NCBI GenBank assembly: GCA_013397795.1
Contig: VZTJ01000242.1
Coordinates: 662,419-726,418, forward strand
Direction of reading: 5' to 3'
DNA length: 64,000 bases
Origin: Orthonyx spaldingii
Taxonomy: Eukaryota > Chordata > Aves > Passeriformes > Orthonychidae
In this document: in pieces, positions 23,801 through 37,035 of the stretch
Numbering within the stretch: the first letter of the stretch is position 1
How the letters are laid out: each line of letters starts with the position of its first letter
Notes under the pieces: generated by a model
Databases searched by the model: none
What the model saw: the letters and a program-made list of their open reading frames with translations, nothing else
What the model was told of the DNA's origin: nothing
Made by a program: the position numbers and the translations under genes

Positions 23801-26800
23801 GGCTACGCGATCCGCGGGCACCTGAGGGTTGTGTGGTTTTAGGGAGGTGCTCAATAAGAAGAAGAACGTCATGTTCTAATAAACATTTTGTTGTTTCAGA
23901 TTTTGCCGGTGGCTCACACAAAAATACATCCTGACCAGGTATCACGTGTCTTTTGTTGTTTCGTGTGTCCTCGGCAGTAGATGCAACATCCTGGTTTAGC
24001 ACGCCCGCTTTATTTCGAGTTACAGGCTTTAAAAAGCAGAAACCATTAAGTAACATTAAACCTAACAGAAATTTCGCATAGGGCGAAGACGTGGTTTCAC
24101 ACTTTGGGTGTGAAACTTGAAGACGAAGATTTGCCTGCAGATGTTGTGCGGACATATATATAGCCTGAATGAGCAATATATTGTAAGCCATAGATTATAT
24201 CTAGTTACTTTTCTATGAAAAATGAATTGCCTGTCTGACCAAAACATCTTTCAGAAAGCATCTGGTCTTCTTGGTAGTAAACCATCACTTAGAGAAGCCA
24301 CTTATATAGCACAATCTGAATGCTAGTTTTAAAGTCAGGTGCATAATAAATATAATTTGAATAAGCAAAGGTGGAAACAGAGGACTGCAGAAAATAAATT
24401 AATTCTGAAAATACCCAGGACTTTTAGGAAACATTAATAATTTGAGAAAGTTTACAGTTTTTTTCGTTTATCATTATTTATTTTTCTACTCTGAAACAGA
24501 TCTAAGTCTTAGTTTAAGGAGCTCAGATAAGATCTGTAACACAGCAACTGTACTATGTGGGTCTGTTTAAACCATTGTAGTGGTACAAATGAGCAAAATT
24601 TGCTGAGATAAAGTCCTCTCATTTCTCCTTGTTAACAATCATCACATGTGTGAGGCTTCTACTACAGAAGTCAGTGCTGTGCAAGTAAAGGAGGCATATT
24701 GTGTCCAGTTCTCTGAAATGTATTATTATGGCAACAGTAATGAGAGAATGAATAAATTAATCACAAGGTGAATAGAGCATTTGGAAGCACTTTTACAGAT
24801 TCAAGAGAAGTGTTGGTACATCACATGCCTTATTTCAGCCTGCTTAACAAGTTCCTTGTAAACTTGTTCCTCTGCAGTGTACTAAAGAGATTGTTGGCTG
24901 GGAACTGCATTCTTGGGAGGCATTTTTAAAAAATATATTACATTACTGTACATCTCTTTTGCAGGGCATTTTTAAAAAATATATTACATTACTGTACATC
25001 TCTTTTGCAGATGTTGGTAATAATTTTGTAACATAACCTTTAAATTTTGTTTTCCTGGGTGTCACTTTCTGTTACAGAAATTAGGTGAAAGTGTTCAGCA
25101 ACTTCTTCTAGCAAAAATTGCAGTCTACTTGATGACCTTTTTAATAGTCACAGTGGCATGGGCAGCTCATGTAAGGTAGGAACATGCAGTTTAAACATAA
25201 AGTTAAAAGCTAGAAAGTGCAGGAGGTAACCATGTCTCTGATACATTTCTGTCTTGCTGCCAGACTTCTGAATTTTCTTTTGTTGAATAATACTAGAAAA
25301 TAATTTTAAAGAAGTGCTACCCTTACCAGCGAATACCTACTCTTTCACCACTGCCATAGATACAGAGAAAAACGAGCACTATATATCTTCTGGAGTTACT
25401 TTTCATTTTACTTGAAAGTTGAGATGGAATTAGACTTCTAATTATACTGAAAAAACATGAATTTGTAACTTGCATTCTCCACAACAAAGGAACTGATACA
25501 GCACGGCTGGCTTAAAACTCATCTCTGTAACATACAGCAGTACTTGTCTGTATGTACAGAGCTGTGGACACCCCCACCTGCCATGTCTTAGCAGTTAAAA
25601 AGAAACTGGTATGCAGGCGTCATACTGGAACCAAGGCAGGTTTTGTTTGAATTTTGAAATTTACAGTTGTCAGTATTCAAGCAGATTGACTGCATTCCAA
25701 TGAAGGTGTGCAACCTGTAATTCAATATTTGAAGGTGGTACCTCACAACCATGCCTTTATCACAGTGCTTTTCTTCGCTTATATAAGTAAATGCTGAGGT
25801 ACAGTCTCAGGGTTTTGTGGAGGGTGAGATTCTGATTGACAGTTTTGTGGATGAGGAGTGTCATTAACAAAGTCTGGGGACGTTTGCGAGGAAAGCTTTT
25901 TCTTTGTGTGCTGTCTCTTCAGGAGAAATGATTTTAAGCCTTAAAATTTTGAAAATCTGCCATTGAAATAGAAACTAGATTATTAATAACTGCTCCATGA
26001 TTGAACTTGATTGTATCTCGCTTTTCAGATTTTTCTAACAAATTACTTTCATATTTGAGATACATGAGTTTTGCTAGCAACTGGAATACTTACATTAATT
26101 CTGGAGCAAAGGAAATTGGGTTCCCCTGTACTATCATAAATGTACAATTTATATGTAGTGTTGTAAAATACATTTTGTGAGTTGGCTTGTTCATGATAAC
26201 CTTACCTTCCCGTGCCTTGCCAGGTTGTTTCAGGTGATAGAGCATATAGATGATGTCCTGGCTCTTCTAAATCTGGTGAGTCTTGTCAGACATGCTGGAT
26301 GTTTAACCTAGCAGATACAGGTCACATTTTCTTAAGCGCGTCTGTGAATATCCAAAAGTTTCTACTTTAAATAGCTAACTCTGATGTATTTCCAAGTCAG
26401 GAAAATACAAAGATCTTTAGTTCCGAAGTGACTGGTTGATAAGTAACTTGCTTTTAACTTACAAATGTTTTATTGTAAGCCAAAACAAGGTCTGCAGCAG
26501 GTTAGTCTGAAGTTCATCTGAGGGAACTGAGTATTTTGTTATGTTGTTTTAAACTGTTCTCTGAAAGTATGCAACCGCACAGTTTTTAATTTTGTTAATA
26601 AAAGCACTGTTAGAGCTCCATAAGATAACACTAGAGGAAATTCTTTTGGAAGTATAACCTAGGACATCTAATTCTTACCTAATGTAGCTTTCAAAGCAAT
26701 GCATTTCTTTATGCTTTTGCTTGGTTGGTTTTTTTAAATTTTGCTTTTTTAGATACAAAATATTTGTGATCAGATATTAATGTTCTTGACAAATCAGAAA

Positions 26801-29800
26801 CACCTATTTAGAAGGTGTGGTTTAGCATTGCTAGTTTAGAAAGAAGTCTCTTAAAAACCATAGCAAAACTTTTACCTGGGGTATTGGTAACAAAACTGTA
26901 GTGTTTTCTAAAATAAGTCTGTACAATTTGGGTAGGGAACGTGGAAGAGGTGTACAAAACTAACCATTTGTTGTAGGCAAAACTCACCAATTTCAGAAAT
27001 GTGGGTATTTTTCATTATGCAAGCACAAGTATTTGATCTCTTTGTAAAATACAGAGCAAGCAATGCCCTTATTGAAGATATGTCCAGAAAATACATATAT
27101 TTCAATATGCTTTTTTCTGTTTTAGGCTTGTATGATGATTATAACCTTCTTGCCATATACAGTAAGTAGTTTTCTAAAATCTGACATATGTTTAAATTAC
27201 AGTGTTTGTTTCTTTATTTATTTGGAAAGACCTTACCCAAGTATTCAGAAACCCAGAAAAGTGCTGTTGTAGTGTAAACCCTGTATCCATTATCATAGTT
27301 AAGGGTTACTTCTTTAAAATTCATGAAGCTGTTTTATAACCTTCAAATATTGCATTTGAAGAAGATGAGTATTCTAGAACAAAAGTTACAGTCGTGGGAA
27401 GTCATAGTATCATAGAATCATAGAATAGTTTGGGTTGGGAGGGGCCCTTAAAGGTCATATAGTCCAACCCCTGTGAAGATCAGGAACATCTTCAACTAGA
27501 TGAGGTTGCTCAAAGCCCCATCCAATCTCTCTTTGTATGCCTTCAGGGACTGAGCAACCTGTGCCAATGTTTTACCACCCTCATGGTAAAAAATTTCCTA
27601 TGATTTCTTTTAAAAAAGCCATTGTATTGAAAAAAATCCAGGTTACCTGATGAGCATTTTGGTAAGATAAATAAAACTGTGCTTCAAACTCCTCCTTATA
27701 TTGCAGGACATTTTCCTTTTGTAATTTACACCGAGTTTATGGTATCACTTCTGACTTGCTCTGCAAGGTTGATTCTAGCAGCTGATGGTTCATGTTTAAA
27801 ATCTGCACAATTTTTGGTCAGATGACCTCAAAAGAATATTTGCAACTGAATAGTATATTAACAGAACAAAATAGTTGCTTAAAATGCATCTTGACTGTTG
27901 GATGTGTAAGACAGGCACCTGTTTCTCCATGGATATATATGTCTTACATTTAGTCTGCAAAAAATAAGGCTGTGGTGGTCAGTAAAATGATCTTCATCAG
28001 CAAGAAAACATGCTTTTCATTTTGCCTTGAAGCTGCAATAATTTTTGGAAAACTGTTAATGTTACCTTAATACCACACCCTGCTTTTCTTTTTTTTTAAA
28101 TCCTTCCCTAAAGAAGCTGCAGAAATTAATACAACAGGGAGCCATGAAGTTAGACAAAATAAAAAATTCAGAAAGGTATCCTAATATCAAGAATTTTCAG
28201 AATTTTCACAGCTGTGACATCATGTTGACCAAAACCAGTTAAACTTTATGCTCAGGTACAAGCCAGTCTGTAATTACAGAGTATGGAGACACAATGCCGG
28301 AGTGGTTAAGGTTTAGCACTATCAGTGTCCGAGCAAAACCATCTCTCTGGATGCCCTTGGTTGGGATGCCTGCATGTATTTGTGGCTAGAAATTGCATTT
28401 AATGGAATTATGATGAAATGCAAGTTATTGTTTGGATTATGAGTTTCAATATTGACTGGAGAGTGCTTCCATTTCTCTACTGTTATTCCTACATTGCTTC
28501 TTACTAAATATTTGATCTTGTTGCACTTTTTTTCCAGTTTTCCTTAATGGCCTCCTTTCCAGGGGTACCTTTTGGCATCTTCTTGTTCAGTGTCTGTGCT
28601 GTTGTCATTGGCCTTATACAGGTATTGGAGCTATCCATTTACATTTTCACTTTTAAATATACTTTCTTGTATAGAACTGAAATTAAGTTTCTTAGTGAGG
28701 GGCATAAATTGCTAAATGTGTTGTTTGTGTAGCAACAACAGTATTGTTGGTGTATACAAAAGTTTGTATTTGTTATCAAAGTTGTGCCCATTATGATACT
28801 ATAGTGCTTTTCTGTAAGATGAAAGTTCACTGTCTCGTGAAGCTGTTTATACAACTAAATCATCTGATCTCAAAGTTCATAGAATTCCTTTCCCACTCTG
28901 TAAAAATGCCTTGGGGAAAGAACAACTGACTTTTCCTGCTGAGGTCCTTTTGAGCCATGCAGCAGTAGGTGAGGGAACACAGGCTTTCAGCCTCAGTCCA
29001 GCAGCACCCTTCCTCCTGGTGCAGTGCTTGGTCACTTTCAGTTCCTTATTGCAGAGGTCTTCATTCCTCTTCAACAAGGATCAAAGGTGATGACAGGCTC
29101 TGCAGAGGAGACCAAAATCTTGACAAATATTATCAAATCTTAGAGTTTCTAGGACCAACCTTTCATATGGGAATGAAGAATAAGTTTTGAAAGTGTTTTG
29201 GAATTTGTTGATTTACAGTTCTGTGTCTTGTATTTGAAATGCTGCATGTACTTAGCTGTAATAAGTTCAGTAATGCCCTTTTCCTTGCAGGCTGTGATAG
29301 TAGCATATGGATTCTATCACCCACACTTACTGAATCAACAGATACAGGAGTCTGAAAATCAAAATTTCTATAAACGTCATATCTTAAAGATTATTCTAAG
29401 AGGACCAGTTTTATGCTTTTTAGCAGCCGTCTTTTCTTTTTTCTTTATTCCTTTGGTAAGTTCTCCCAGTTAACTGAAAACTTTGATGCAGCAGTTTGTA
29501 TTAGTTGTCTTTAGGACTGCATAGGAAAATAATCATGTCCATGTTAATTATGCAGACTTTCTCAGTTTCCAGTTCTGTGGTGTTGTAATCATGACTGCTA
29601 TTTTGCATTGAATGGGTTTAATCACATGTATCAACCTGTAACTTGATCCATGAGTTTGTAGAGCTTAAAAAGAATATTCTGCTGCAGTATTACTTGCTAT
29701 GCCTGCTTTTTTCCCCCCTAAACTCTGCCTTAGTATCTTATGCATCAGAAACAGTTGAGATAATATGGAAAGTTATGTGAAATAAACACCACATTGCACA

Positions 29801-32800
29801 AACTGAAGAGAAGTGAATGCAATTGCTGCACTAACTTAGGGTGTATAAGCAAATAGAGTAAGGAGACCAGTTATCCAACCTGGATCTCAAAACAAATAGT
29901 TTTGATTGAGGCTTGCTTTTACATAGCCTTTTTCTCTTCCATCTCTGTTTAATGTCAATGAGTTGCTTCTGTTTATTAATAGATTTAACTCTTTTCTGGA
30001 ACCCCTACTGAGAACTGAAATCTAGGTTTTTAATGTATCCTGAGCTTCCATTCCTCTTGTTCTTTAGGAAAAGATATATTTAACTGAATTTTGAGAAGGA
30101 TTCCACAGGAATTAGCAGTATTTAAATAATCCCCAAGTTTGTGAAAAATCAGATTGCTGTTGATGAAAGGAGCAGTTATGAGTCCAAAGGTGAAAAGGCC
30201 TAGTTTTATCTGAAAATATGTTGTCTCCTTCTTCCTCACTCTGTCCACTGTGGTTTGGTTGTTTGTTTTTAATATTAACAACAGTGAAGTTAGTCTCCAA
30301 GTTGCTCCTGTGCTTAAATCTGTGCAAAGCCTGTGAACCACTTAGGACCCATTAAGGTATTTTTGTGACACAAACAGTAGAATCATAGAATATCATGAAT
30401 TGGGAGGACCCATAAGAATCATGTGGGATAATTGTTCAACTTCCAAAGCAGTTAATCCTGCAGAATTATTTTGTTAGTAGAATTATTTCCCTGCTTGTTT
30501 TAGCTTGCTTCATTACTGGTACTAAATTAGCTAGGAAAAAGCAGTATTTGGTTCCACATGCAATATTCAGGAGGTTGCATGTGCTTTTCAGCTGAGCTTT
30601 TTTCTTTTTGAAAGTCAAGATTTGTTTTTCTCAATGTGATTAGATCAAAGATTGAGAGCTAGTTTCATATTAAAGTTGGAGGGTAATTTATATTTTGATA
30701 GCTATATTTAAAGTATTCATTTTCTTCTCCAACAGTCTTACGTACTTCTTGGACTTGTAATCATTTTTCCGCATCTCACTCGATTACTTACATGGTGTAA
30801 AACCAAAGTTACTGGTGAGTAACAAAATTTCTAGGCATATGCTCAGATTAGGTTGTCAACATGTTAGCCAGACAGCCCAGAATGAAGTAATTTCAGTTCT
30901 GCTTTCATTTTCAGTCTCAGAACATAGTGATTTTAGGGTTTATTGATGTGCTTCTAAACAGTGTCTCCCTTGCTCCCTGGTTTCCTGTAATTGTGATGAG
31001 ATTTGTGTAAGGCACAACAGATTTAAAGATCATCTCCCAGTGCAAAACCTTCCTGGTTTGTCGTGATAATGCAAGTGCACGCAGACACACATAGCTATAT
31101 GAATGATGGCTGCAGGCCATCTATCCCTTTTCCCTCCTCAAGAGGGAGCATGGCGATGAAAGAACATTAAGAAGCAAGCTCTAGGCCTTTATCACTTTCT
31201 TCCTTGCAATGCTGAATATTCACAGTTTCAAACCAGCAAGCGCTGCACCTGTAAATCAAACTTTCTCACAACAGTTAACTGTTCAGGGTATTACATCTCA
31301 TTAATCTAACTGCTGTGGTCTAAAGAGGTGCCTTCACACATGTCTTAAGTTAGCCTAAACCCATGCTTCCTTCCCTCATGTGCTTTCTGCCCTCCTTGTG
31401 TCAGGAGTTAACGATTGCACAAGCATAGCAACAACCTGAGCCGCTCTTAAATCCTGCTGCGAAAGAGGTTGCCATTGCCAAAATAAAAGGAGAATGGGAT
31501 ATCATGCAACCTACTTGGCTGAAATGTGCAGTGTCCCTCTGAAAGGGACCACAAAAGCACTGAACAGATAATGTGTTTGGAACTGACACTCCTGAGCTGG
31601 GTGAGAAGAATAACACCTTTGTGCTCCTCCTGATGCTGTTCAGACTAGTTCAAGTCTGTCTGTTTACAGTGGAAATGGGAACATACTTTTGACTCCCCCA
31701 CGTGGTAGCCATAATAGGGAAGCAGAAATGCTCTGAAAGAATGAAACCAGACTCTCAGAGCCTGAGAATAAACACATACAGATATTGTCTGTGCTTATTG
31801 CAGTTGGGGCCACTGTGGTTTGCGGTCAAGTCATGTCTGTACCTCTCACCTTGTCAGATGGCTGACATAAATCACTGCTTTATTGAATTTCTTGTGATTA
31901 TACCTGCTTTGCATTCCTGTGGAACCTTAACCTTCTTTTTTGTCCAGTCAATACACCTGAAGCAGTGTATTTTGGCTCGCTAGGCAGTTCTGAGTTCAGT
32001 CTTTAGAGATGTGTTTGACATTTCCTGTAAAAGATACATCTTTTGACAAAAGGCTTGAATTATTTAAAATCAGGTAATTTGATATTCCAGTTCAGCCCCC
32101 ATGCTCCAGACAGGTTTTTTTCTGCCATGTAGTATAAGTTCTCCGAGCTGTCATAGAGGCCCTACAGCTATTAGGGCTTCCTGAGGCACAGCATATGATT
32201 TATTGTGTTTAATTACAGCTTTGAGTACATTATTCACTTGGTGGAAATGGTTTGCCATACAGTTTAAAGGACAGAGCTTTTTTTTTGTTCCTGAAGGACT
32301 TGTCTTGAAAGAAACATAGACTTCAGGGAGAGGCATATATGCCAAGAAAAGTGGAGTGACTGACGTGTGTGGATGACTGGCATACTTTTGTCTAAAGAAA
32401 AATTTTGGCAGAAGGGGAAAAAGGGAGATCACAGTAGGTTGTTAAGCTACCTTATTTTATACTTCTTTTAATTCTTAAGCCTCTGGATTTGTTTCCAGGT
32501 CGGAGGGGTGAAGAGGAGGAACATCATAGCTTAGAAACCTTCACTTTTTACCTCAGTGAGCCTCTGAGTAAGGAAAGGGTAGAAGCATTCAGTGATGGAG
32601 TCTATGCCATTGTAGCAACACTGCTCATTTTGGATATATGGTAAGGCTTTGTGCTGGTTCTTACACTTTGTCTTGTAAAATACATTAATTTTTATCTGTA
32701 ATATTTGAGGAAATTAAATTAATCAAACATTATCTTTGATTTCTAAAACCTACAGGGGTTACTTTAAAGTATGATTTTCTGGAAGGACACAGAGCACAAA

Positions 32801-33847
32801 CCAAAGATACTTTTAACACCCACGTTACAGCAGTAATGATAATGAGTGTGCGTAATACATATTGGGGTGTAGAGTGTTGAAGAACAAAGCTTCCTTTTTT
32901 GCTTAGTTATGTTTTCAGATTAAAAACTTTTCTCAATAAAAGCTGCTTAGTCACTGTAGCAACTTTATTAACTCAAAGGAATGCCAGCTTACCTTCAGAT
33001 TTCCTTAATATGTAATTTCTTTGCAGGACTGTTATTTGAAACACTAAGTTATAAATTAGAGAAGTAGGGAGTGGATGTCTGTTGTTCACTAGGTGCTGAA
33101 AGTAAAGCAGCATGGTTCAGTATTGCTCCAGATGTGTTTTTATAACAGTAACATGCAAAGTAAAGTAATTTTTCTCTCCACAGTGAAGACAATGTTCCTG
33201 ATCCCAGAGAAGTTGAGGAGAAGTTCCATGGCAGTCTTCTTGAAGCTTTAAGTGAATATGGGCCAAACTACCTTGCTTACTTTGGCTCGTTTGTTACAAT
33301 TGGTCTCCTGTGGTTTGTCCATCACTCTCTTTTCCTTTATGTAACAAAAGCTACCAGATTAATGGGACTGCTTAACATACTTTCATTGGCTTTTATTGGT
33401 GGGCTTCCACTAGCTTACCAGCTGACCAGTGAATTTGCAGAAAAGTCTCATAATGAAATAGAAGCCATTCAGGTCAGCTGTGTTATCACTTTCTTTGCCA
33501 GCATATTTCAGTTTGCAATATGGACTACAGCCCTTCTCAATGAAGAGGAAACTTTACATGCCTTTGCTAGATATGGTGGCAAGGAGCATGCCTTCATGTT
33601 TGCCAAGCTGGCTCTCTACCCTTGCGTAAGCCTTGGGGCCTTCTTTCTAACTTGCTTGTTAAGTGAATTTAGCACAGCAATTTTCCATCTTATGCAGATT
33701 GTAATCCCATTTGCTTTCCTTGCCTTGCGCATTTTTGTTAGAATTTCTTTAACTGCCATAAGGTCTGTGATGTCTCTCTCCAGACGGAAGGTTGTACTGT
33801 TAGAAGAAGAGGAGGCATGTTTGTCTCCAAATGAAACACTGTCCTAA
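23452..33847 (+). CDS. TMEM175: TMEM175 endolysosomal potassium/proton channel, ten exons, 500 aa
   Basis: TMEM175 forms a dimeric, twelve-helix K+ and H+ leak channel of endosomes and lysosomes. Coding exons: 23452-23595, 23900-23938, 25078-25175, 26224-26275, 27126-27161, 28538-28621, 29291-29455, 30736-30814, 32499-32640, 33184-33847. All junctions are GT-AG, the total is 1503 nt, and there is no internal stop. Length matches human (504 aa). Two six-helix repeats are visible. Repeat 1 opens with R32-LLA-Y36-S37-D38 followed by ALLSIIATVMILPV. Repeat 2 opens with R258-VEA-F262-S263-D264 followed by GVYAIVATLLILDI. These are the filter-helix motifs RxxxFSD, with Tyr in place of Phe in the first. 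The last exon encodes helices 8-12 and an acidic tail (LLEEEEACLSPNETLS). The start codon was chosen because it is the first ATG in the CpG island and matches the human MSxPR start. It lies head to head with the MAT-like gene. Identity is certain. Confidence 0.97.
24919..25010 (+). repeat. 46-bp perfect tandem duplication upstream of TMEM175 exon 3
   Basis: Copies at 24919-24964 and 24965-25010 are identical over 46 bp. Each ends in CATCTCTTTTGCAG, a strong-looking splice acceptor, and the second lies 67 bp before the true acceptor of exon 3 (CTGTTACAG, 25077). Use of the second copy would add codons that reach an in-frame TAA within seven codons. The duplication is recent, or is an assembly artefact. 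Confidence 0.9.
27405..27603 (-). mobile_element. CR1 LINE 3'-end fragment in TMEM175 intron 5
   Basis: It starts CATAGAATCATAGAATAG then TTTGGGTTGGGAGGGGCCC, the reversed CR1 terminus with its short ATTCTATG-type repeats. It continues through GGTCATATAGTCCAACCCC to the CTCATGGTAAAAAATTTCCT stretch. It is a truncated, non-coding copy. Confidence 0.92.
30379..30450 (-). mobile_element. short CR1 3'-end fragment in TMEM175 intron 7
   Basis: TAGAATCATAGAATATCATG followed by AATTGGGAGGACCCATAAGA resembles the reversed CR1 terminus. It is only about 70 bp long and diverged. Confidence 0.65.
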
Positions 33848-34252
33848 ATTTCCACACAGTGCATGTGAAGTTATGACATCAACTTCAGTTCCTCTGACTT
33901 GCAGTATATTCATGTGTGGATTATATTGATGTAAACCAAAGCCTGTACTGACCATAACTGGGGCATATTTATGTTTTAGCTGGCCATGCTCAAGACACTT
34001 TCTCCAAAATCTGCTATTGAAAATATTGGGTAAACAGGGGATACAAAGAAAAGCATGTTCCCCTTCTTTTAGGGTTGCCCTATAGGAAAAAATGCTGCTT
34101 GACACGTAACTGCAGCGATGATTGATTAAAAAGTGCATGGAAGCCCAGCAAAATGACAGCCAAGCACAGGCATAGAAGTTGATTGTGCTTCTGTGTAAGA
34201 GAGTGTGAGGCATGGAGGACATGGAGACTTGTGGATGGTGCATCATAGTAGA

Positions 34253-34271
34253 ACATACATACATACATACA
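34253..34271. repeat. (CATA)n microsatellite
   Basis: About four and a half perfect tetranucleotide repeats lie in the TMEM175 3' UTR, followed shortly by a T-rich tract. Confidence 0.8.
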
Positions 34272-35316
34272 AGTTGCTGGTTTCCTTTTTTATTTTTTTT
34301 TTTTTTTTAATTTTTTTTCAGTGGTTACACTGTCTGTTCTGCATAGTTACAAACAGGGGATAGCAGTTGGAAATCTGTCTGTGTTTGAGTGGTTTCCATG
34401 TGTGAGTATAGATGGGAATTGCAATTGTGGCAGCAGTCTTCCAAGCTAACTGAACGTAAGTTCTTTGGGCATATCTATTCTTCTAAAAAAAAGGACATAT
34501 GTGACAAAGGAGGATTCATGTGACTTTGCATCCAAATTTCAACTAGCTTTGATATTTTCTGAGGGAAAAGAGCTCTGTGACTAGAGGTAGGGTTTTTTCT
34601 GTTCAGCAGCTGCTCATCTGAAATGTTTGAATTACTCAGGCTTTTTGTGTCTGTTTTGTGTCTGTCAGTGGAATATCCTTCTGTTACCGAAAGGCATGGT
34701 GTCATATTCAAGGAGAGTATGAGACCATCGTGTATGAGAGTTCCACATAAGGTAGGGGAGTTGAGCTTTTTCCTGAGTTGTGGATAACTAAGGGATCCTA
34801 GAGATTTCTGAACCTCAGGAAGGCAGCAGAAGAAACTAACCCCATAGAAGCTCCTGTCCACAATGTGTTGAATTTTTTTTTTTAACACTTATATGCAGCT
34901 GGATAAGCTTTGTGCTTACCAAGTCATCAAACCTCTGGCTGCCCGGGAAGCCTTTACATTTCCTTTTGGCAGAGCGATTAATTTGTATCTTGAATTGTCT
35001 TAGTGCCTGACAACTTCAATGCCATAATTAAAGGCATTTGGGGAATTTTGTTGTTCATCATAAAAAAAAAAAAAATACTGTGGCAAAGTATGCTTGAAGA
35101 AATTATAGGTGAAAACAAATTCAAATATCTCGTTTCAGTTGAGATCAGTCTTGAAAGCACTTGTGCTTTTGTTTTGATGCACCTTGATACCGAATATGTA
35201 ATTGTGAATATTACATACTTCTTGTGAAGAGTATGTTCAGCTATTCAAGGGGATTTATACCTAGTTGTGGTTAAATGACTTGCATTGTGTTGTGTATAAC
35301 GGTTTTTCTGATACTT

Positions 35317-35322
35317 AATAAA
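35317..35322 (+). other. poly(A) signal of TMEM175
   Basis: AATAAA about 1.47 kb after the TMEM175 stop codon, followed by a GT-rich stretch (TTTTGGTTCTGTATGG) that would serve as the downstream cleavage element. Confidence 0.7.
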
Positions 35323-36078
35323 AGCACTTTTGGTTCTGTATGGTTTTGGTTCTAATGTGCAGCAGGCACATAGTAAGTAGTGAATATGTGTATTTGTAAT
35401 AAATTGCAATCAGTGAAAAAACAATTTCAAGCCATTTATTTCTTCTCTGTAGGTGAACCTTGAGTCCAATGTCTATAATTAAAATTATGTTGGATGGGTT
35501 TTTTCCTTCAAAATCATCAAGGCCCCTTCCAACCTCAGCAGTTTTGTGATTTCTTTATAAAACATCAAAATGCTTTTAATGTGATGTAAAGATGTGTTGA
35601 TTCTACTTCTGTTGGTACATGAAGACAATGAAACCCAAAAACTGAATCTGGTGAAGGAGTTTCAATTCAGTGTTTACAAGGATGCAGTGTATAAATACTA
35701 CAAGGCACTGTATTGGCTCAATAATGCTTTTTGTTTGTTTGTTTGTGGGGGTTTTTGTTGTTGTTTTGTTTACCCCACTTACAAATAAGTAATTTGTTCT
35801 GCAGAAAGAACAATTTTATTTTTGCTTGTGATGAAGATAGCATTATTCAACCCAAATTTGGTAATATGTCAGAACCTAAACCTGAGGGCAAACGTGATGT
35901 GAGACTTTGTATAAACAGAGCTCATTTAGCATCGTTTTAAGTTCTGGAGAAACAAACTGTATTAAATTTGATCATTCCCAAATATAACTGTAACTACCTG
36001 TTCTTTATAGAATTGCTGATGCTCACAGAGTTTTGTATCTGTGAAATTTAAAGTTAAACACAACAATTGTTGCAATCC

Positions 36079-36460
36079 CAGAATCACAGAATGGATGTCA
36101 TTGGAAGGGGCCTCTGAAGACCATCTAGTCCAATCCTCCAGTTTAAAGCAGGTGGGGCTAGACTGGTTGTAGAGGTCTGTGTCTGGTCAAACTGAGCATC
36201 TGCACAGAGACACCATAACCACTCAATCGGTTATAGAGTGATGGCATCACTAAGGCTGGAAGAGACCTTTAAGATGGTGCAGTCCAACCACCCACCCAGC
36301 AGTGCTACTGTAACCTCTAAATCACATCACCTGCACCAGATCCTTGAACACCTCCCGGGATGGTGACTCCACCACCTCCCTGGCCAACCTCTCCCAACAC
36401 CTGACCATCCTGAGAGTGAAAAAATTTTTCCAGTATCTGTTTTCAAAGGACTCAACCCCT
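36079..36460 (-). mobile_element. two CR1 3' fragments in tandem, upstream of ATP5ME
   Basis: The first begins CCAGAATCACAGAATGG at about 36078 and carries ACCATCTAGTCCAATCC. The second begins near 36230 (ATGGCATCACTAAGGC then TGGAAGAGACC) and runs through GGATGGTGACTCCACCACC to GTGAAAAAATTTTTCCAGTA. Both are reversed, non-coding and end at the ATP5ME CpG island. Confidence 0.88.
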
Positions 36461-36479
36461 TTTAATGTCCAATTGGTAA

Positions 36480-37035
36480 ACACCGACGCCGTCCCCCTCG
36501 ATCCTTCTCCCGGGCCGCACAGTCGCAGCTCCCCCGGCCCCTCCCCGTGGCAGAGGCGCTGCGGTGCCCGCGCCGCCGGAGCTTTTTGGGTGCCGGACTC
36601 GCCGACACCCTGGAAGCAGAGCACAGCACGGGCATTCGGCTTCCCGGTCACGGCCGCTCCCCGCCCCTTCCCGCCGCTGCGCTGAGTTCCGGCAGTGCCG
36701 CCGCCGCCAGGATGATCCCGCNNNNNNNNNNNNNNNNNNNNNNNNNNNNNNNNNNNNNNNNNNNNNNNNNNNNNNNNNNNGGGCCGGGGGCGGCGGGGGC
36801 CGGCCGTGCCCACGGGCTCAGCCAAGGGCGCGTCCTTGTCTCTGCCTCCCGCAGTTCACCCGCTACTCGGCGCTGCTCGTGGGGATGATCTACGGCAAGA
36901 AGCGATACGGTGAGTGTGGCGTCCCGGGCGGCCGCTCCCCGCTGCCCCGCGCCCGCCCGGCAAGGGCACCTTGAAATGGCCGGGCCGCCATTTCCCTCCC
37001 CCGGGCCGGCCACGGCCCGGCCAGGACCGTGGTGT
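36480..37035 (+). promoter_or_regulatory. CpG island, ATP5ME promoter and first exons
   Basis: Sharp rise in GC and CpG beginning right after the CR1 fragment, covering the 5' UTR, exon 1, the assembly gap, exon 2 and the beginning of intron 2. No TATA box seen. Typical of a nuclear mitochondrial-protein gene. Confidence 0.8.

Larger units (their letters stand above)
33848..36078 (+). other. TMEM175 3' UTR and spacer before ATP5ME
   Basis: The 3' untranslated region of TMEM175 runs from 33848 to about 35340 by the poly(A) signal at 35317. It holds a CATA microsatellite, a long T run (about 34283-34320) and no open frame with support. From 35491 to 35552 the GGCCCCTTCCAACCTC motif is probably a tiny plus-oriented CR1 end. 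A TTTG/TTG-rich stretch occurs near 35727-35770. No gene recognised in the spacer. Confidence 0.55.

Noticed and set aside
23047..24191. Minus-strand open frames across the TMEM175 CpG island
   Set aside because: GC-rich shadow frames of the first exon and promoter; low-complexity Pro/Arg/Ala composition and no family match.
36322..37013. Long open frames spanning the N gap near ATP5ME
   Set aside because: They read through the gap and CR1 sequence; the real exons are in another frame.
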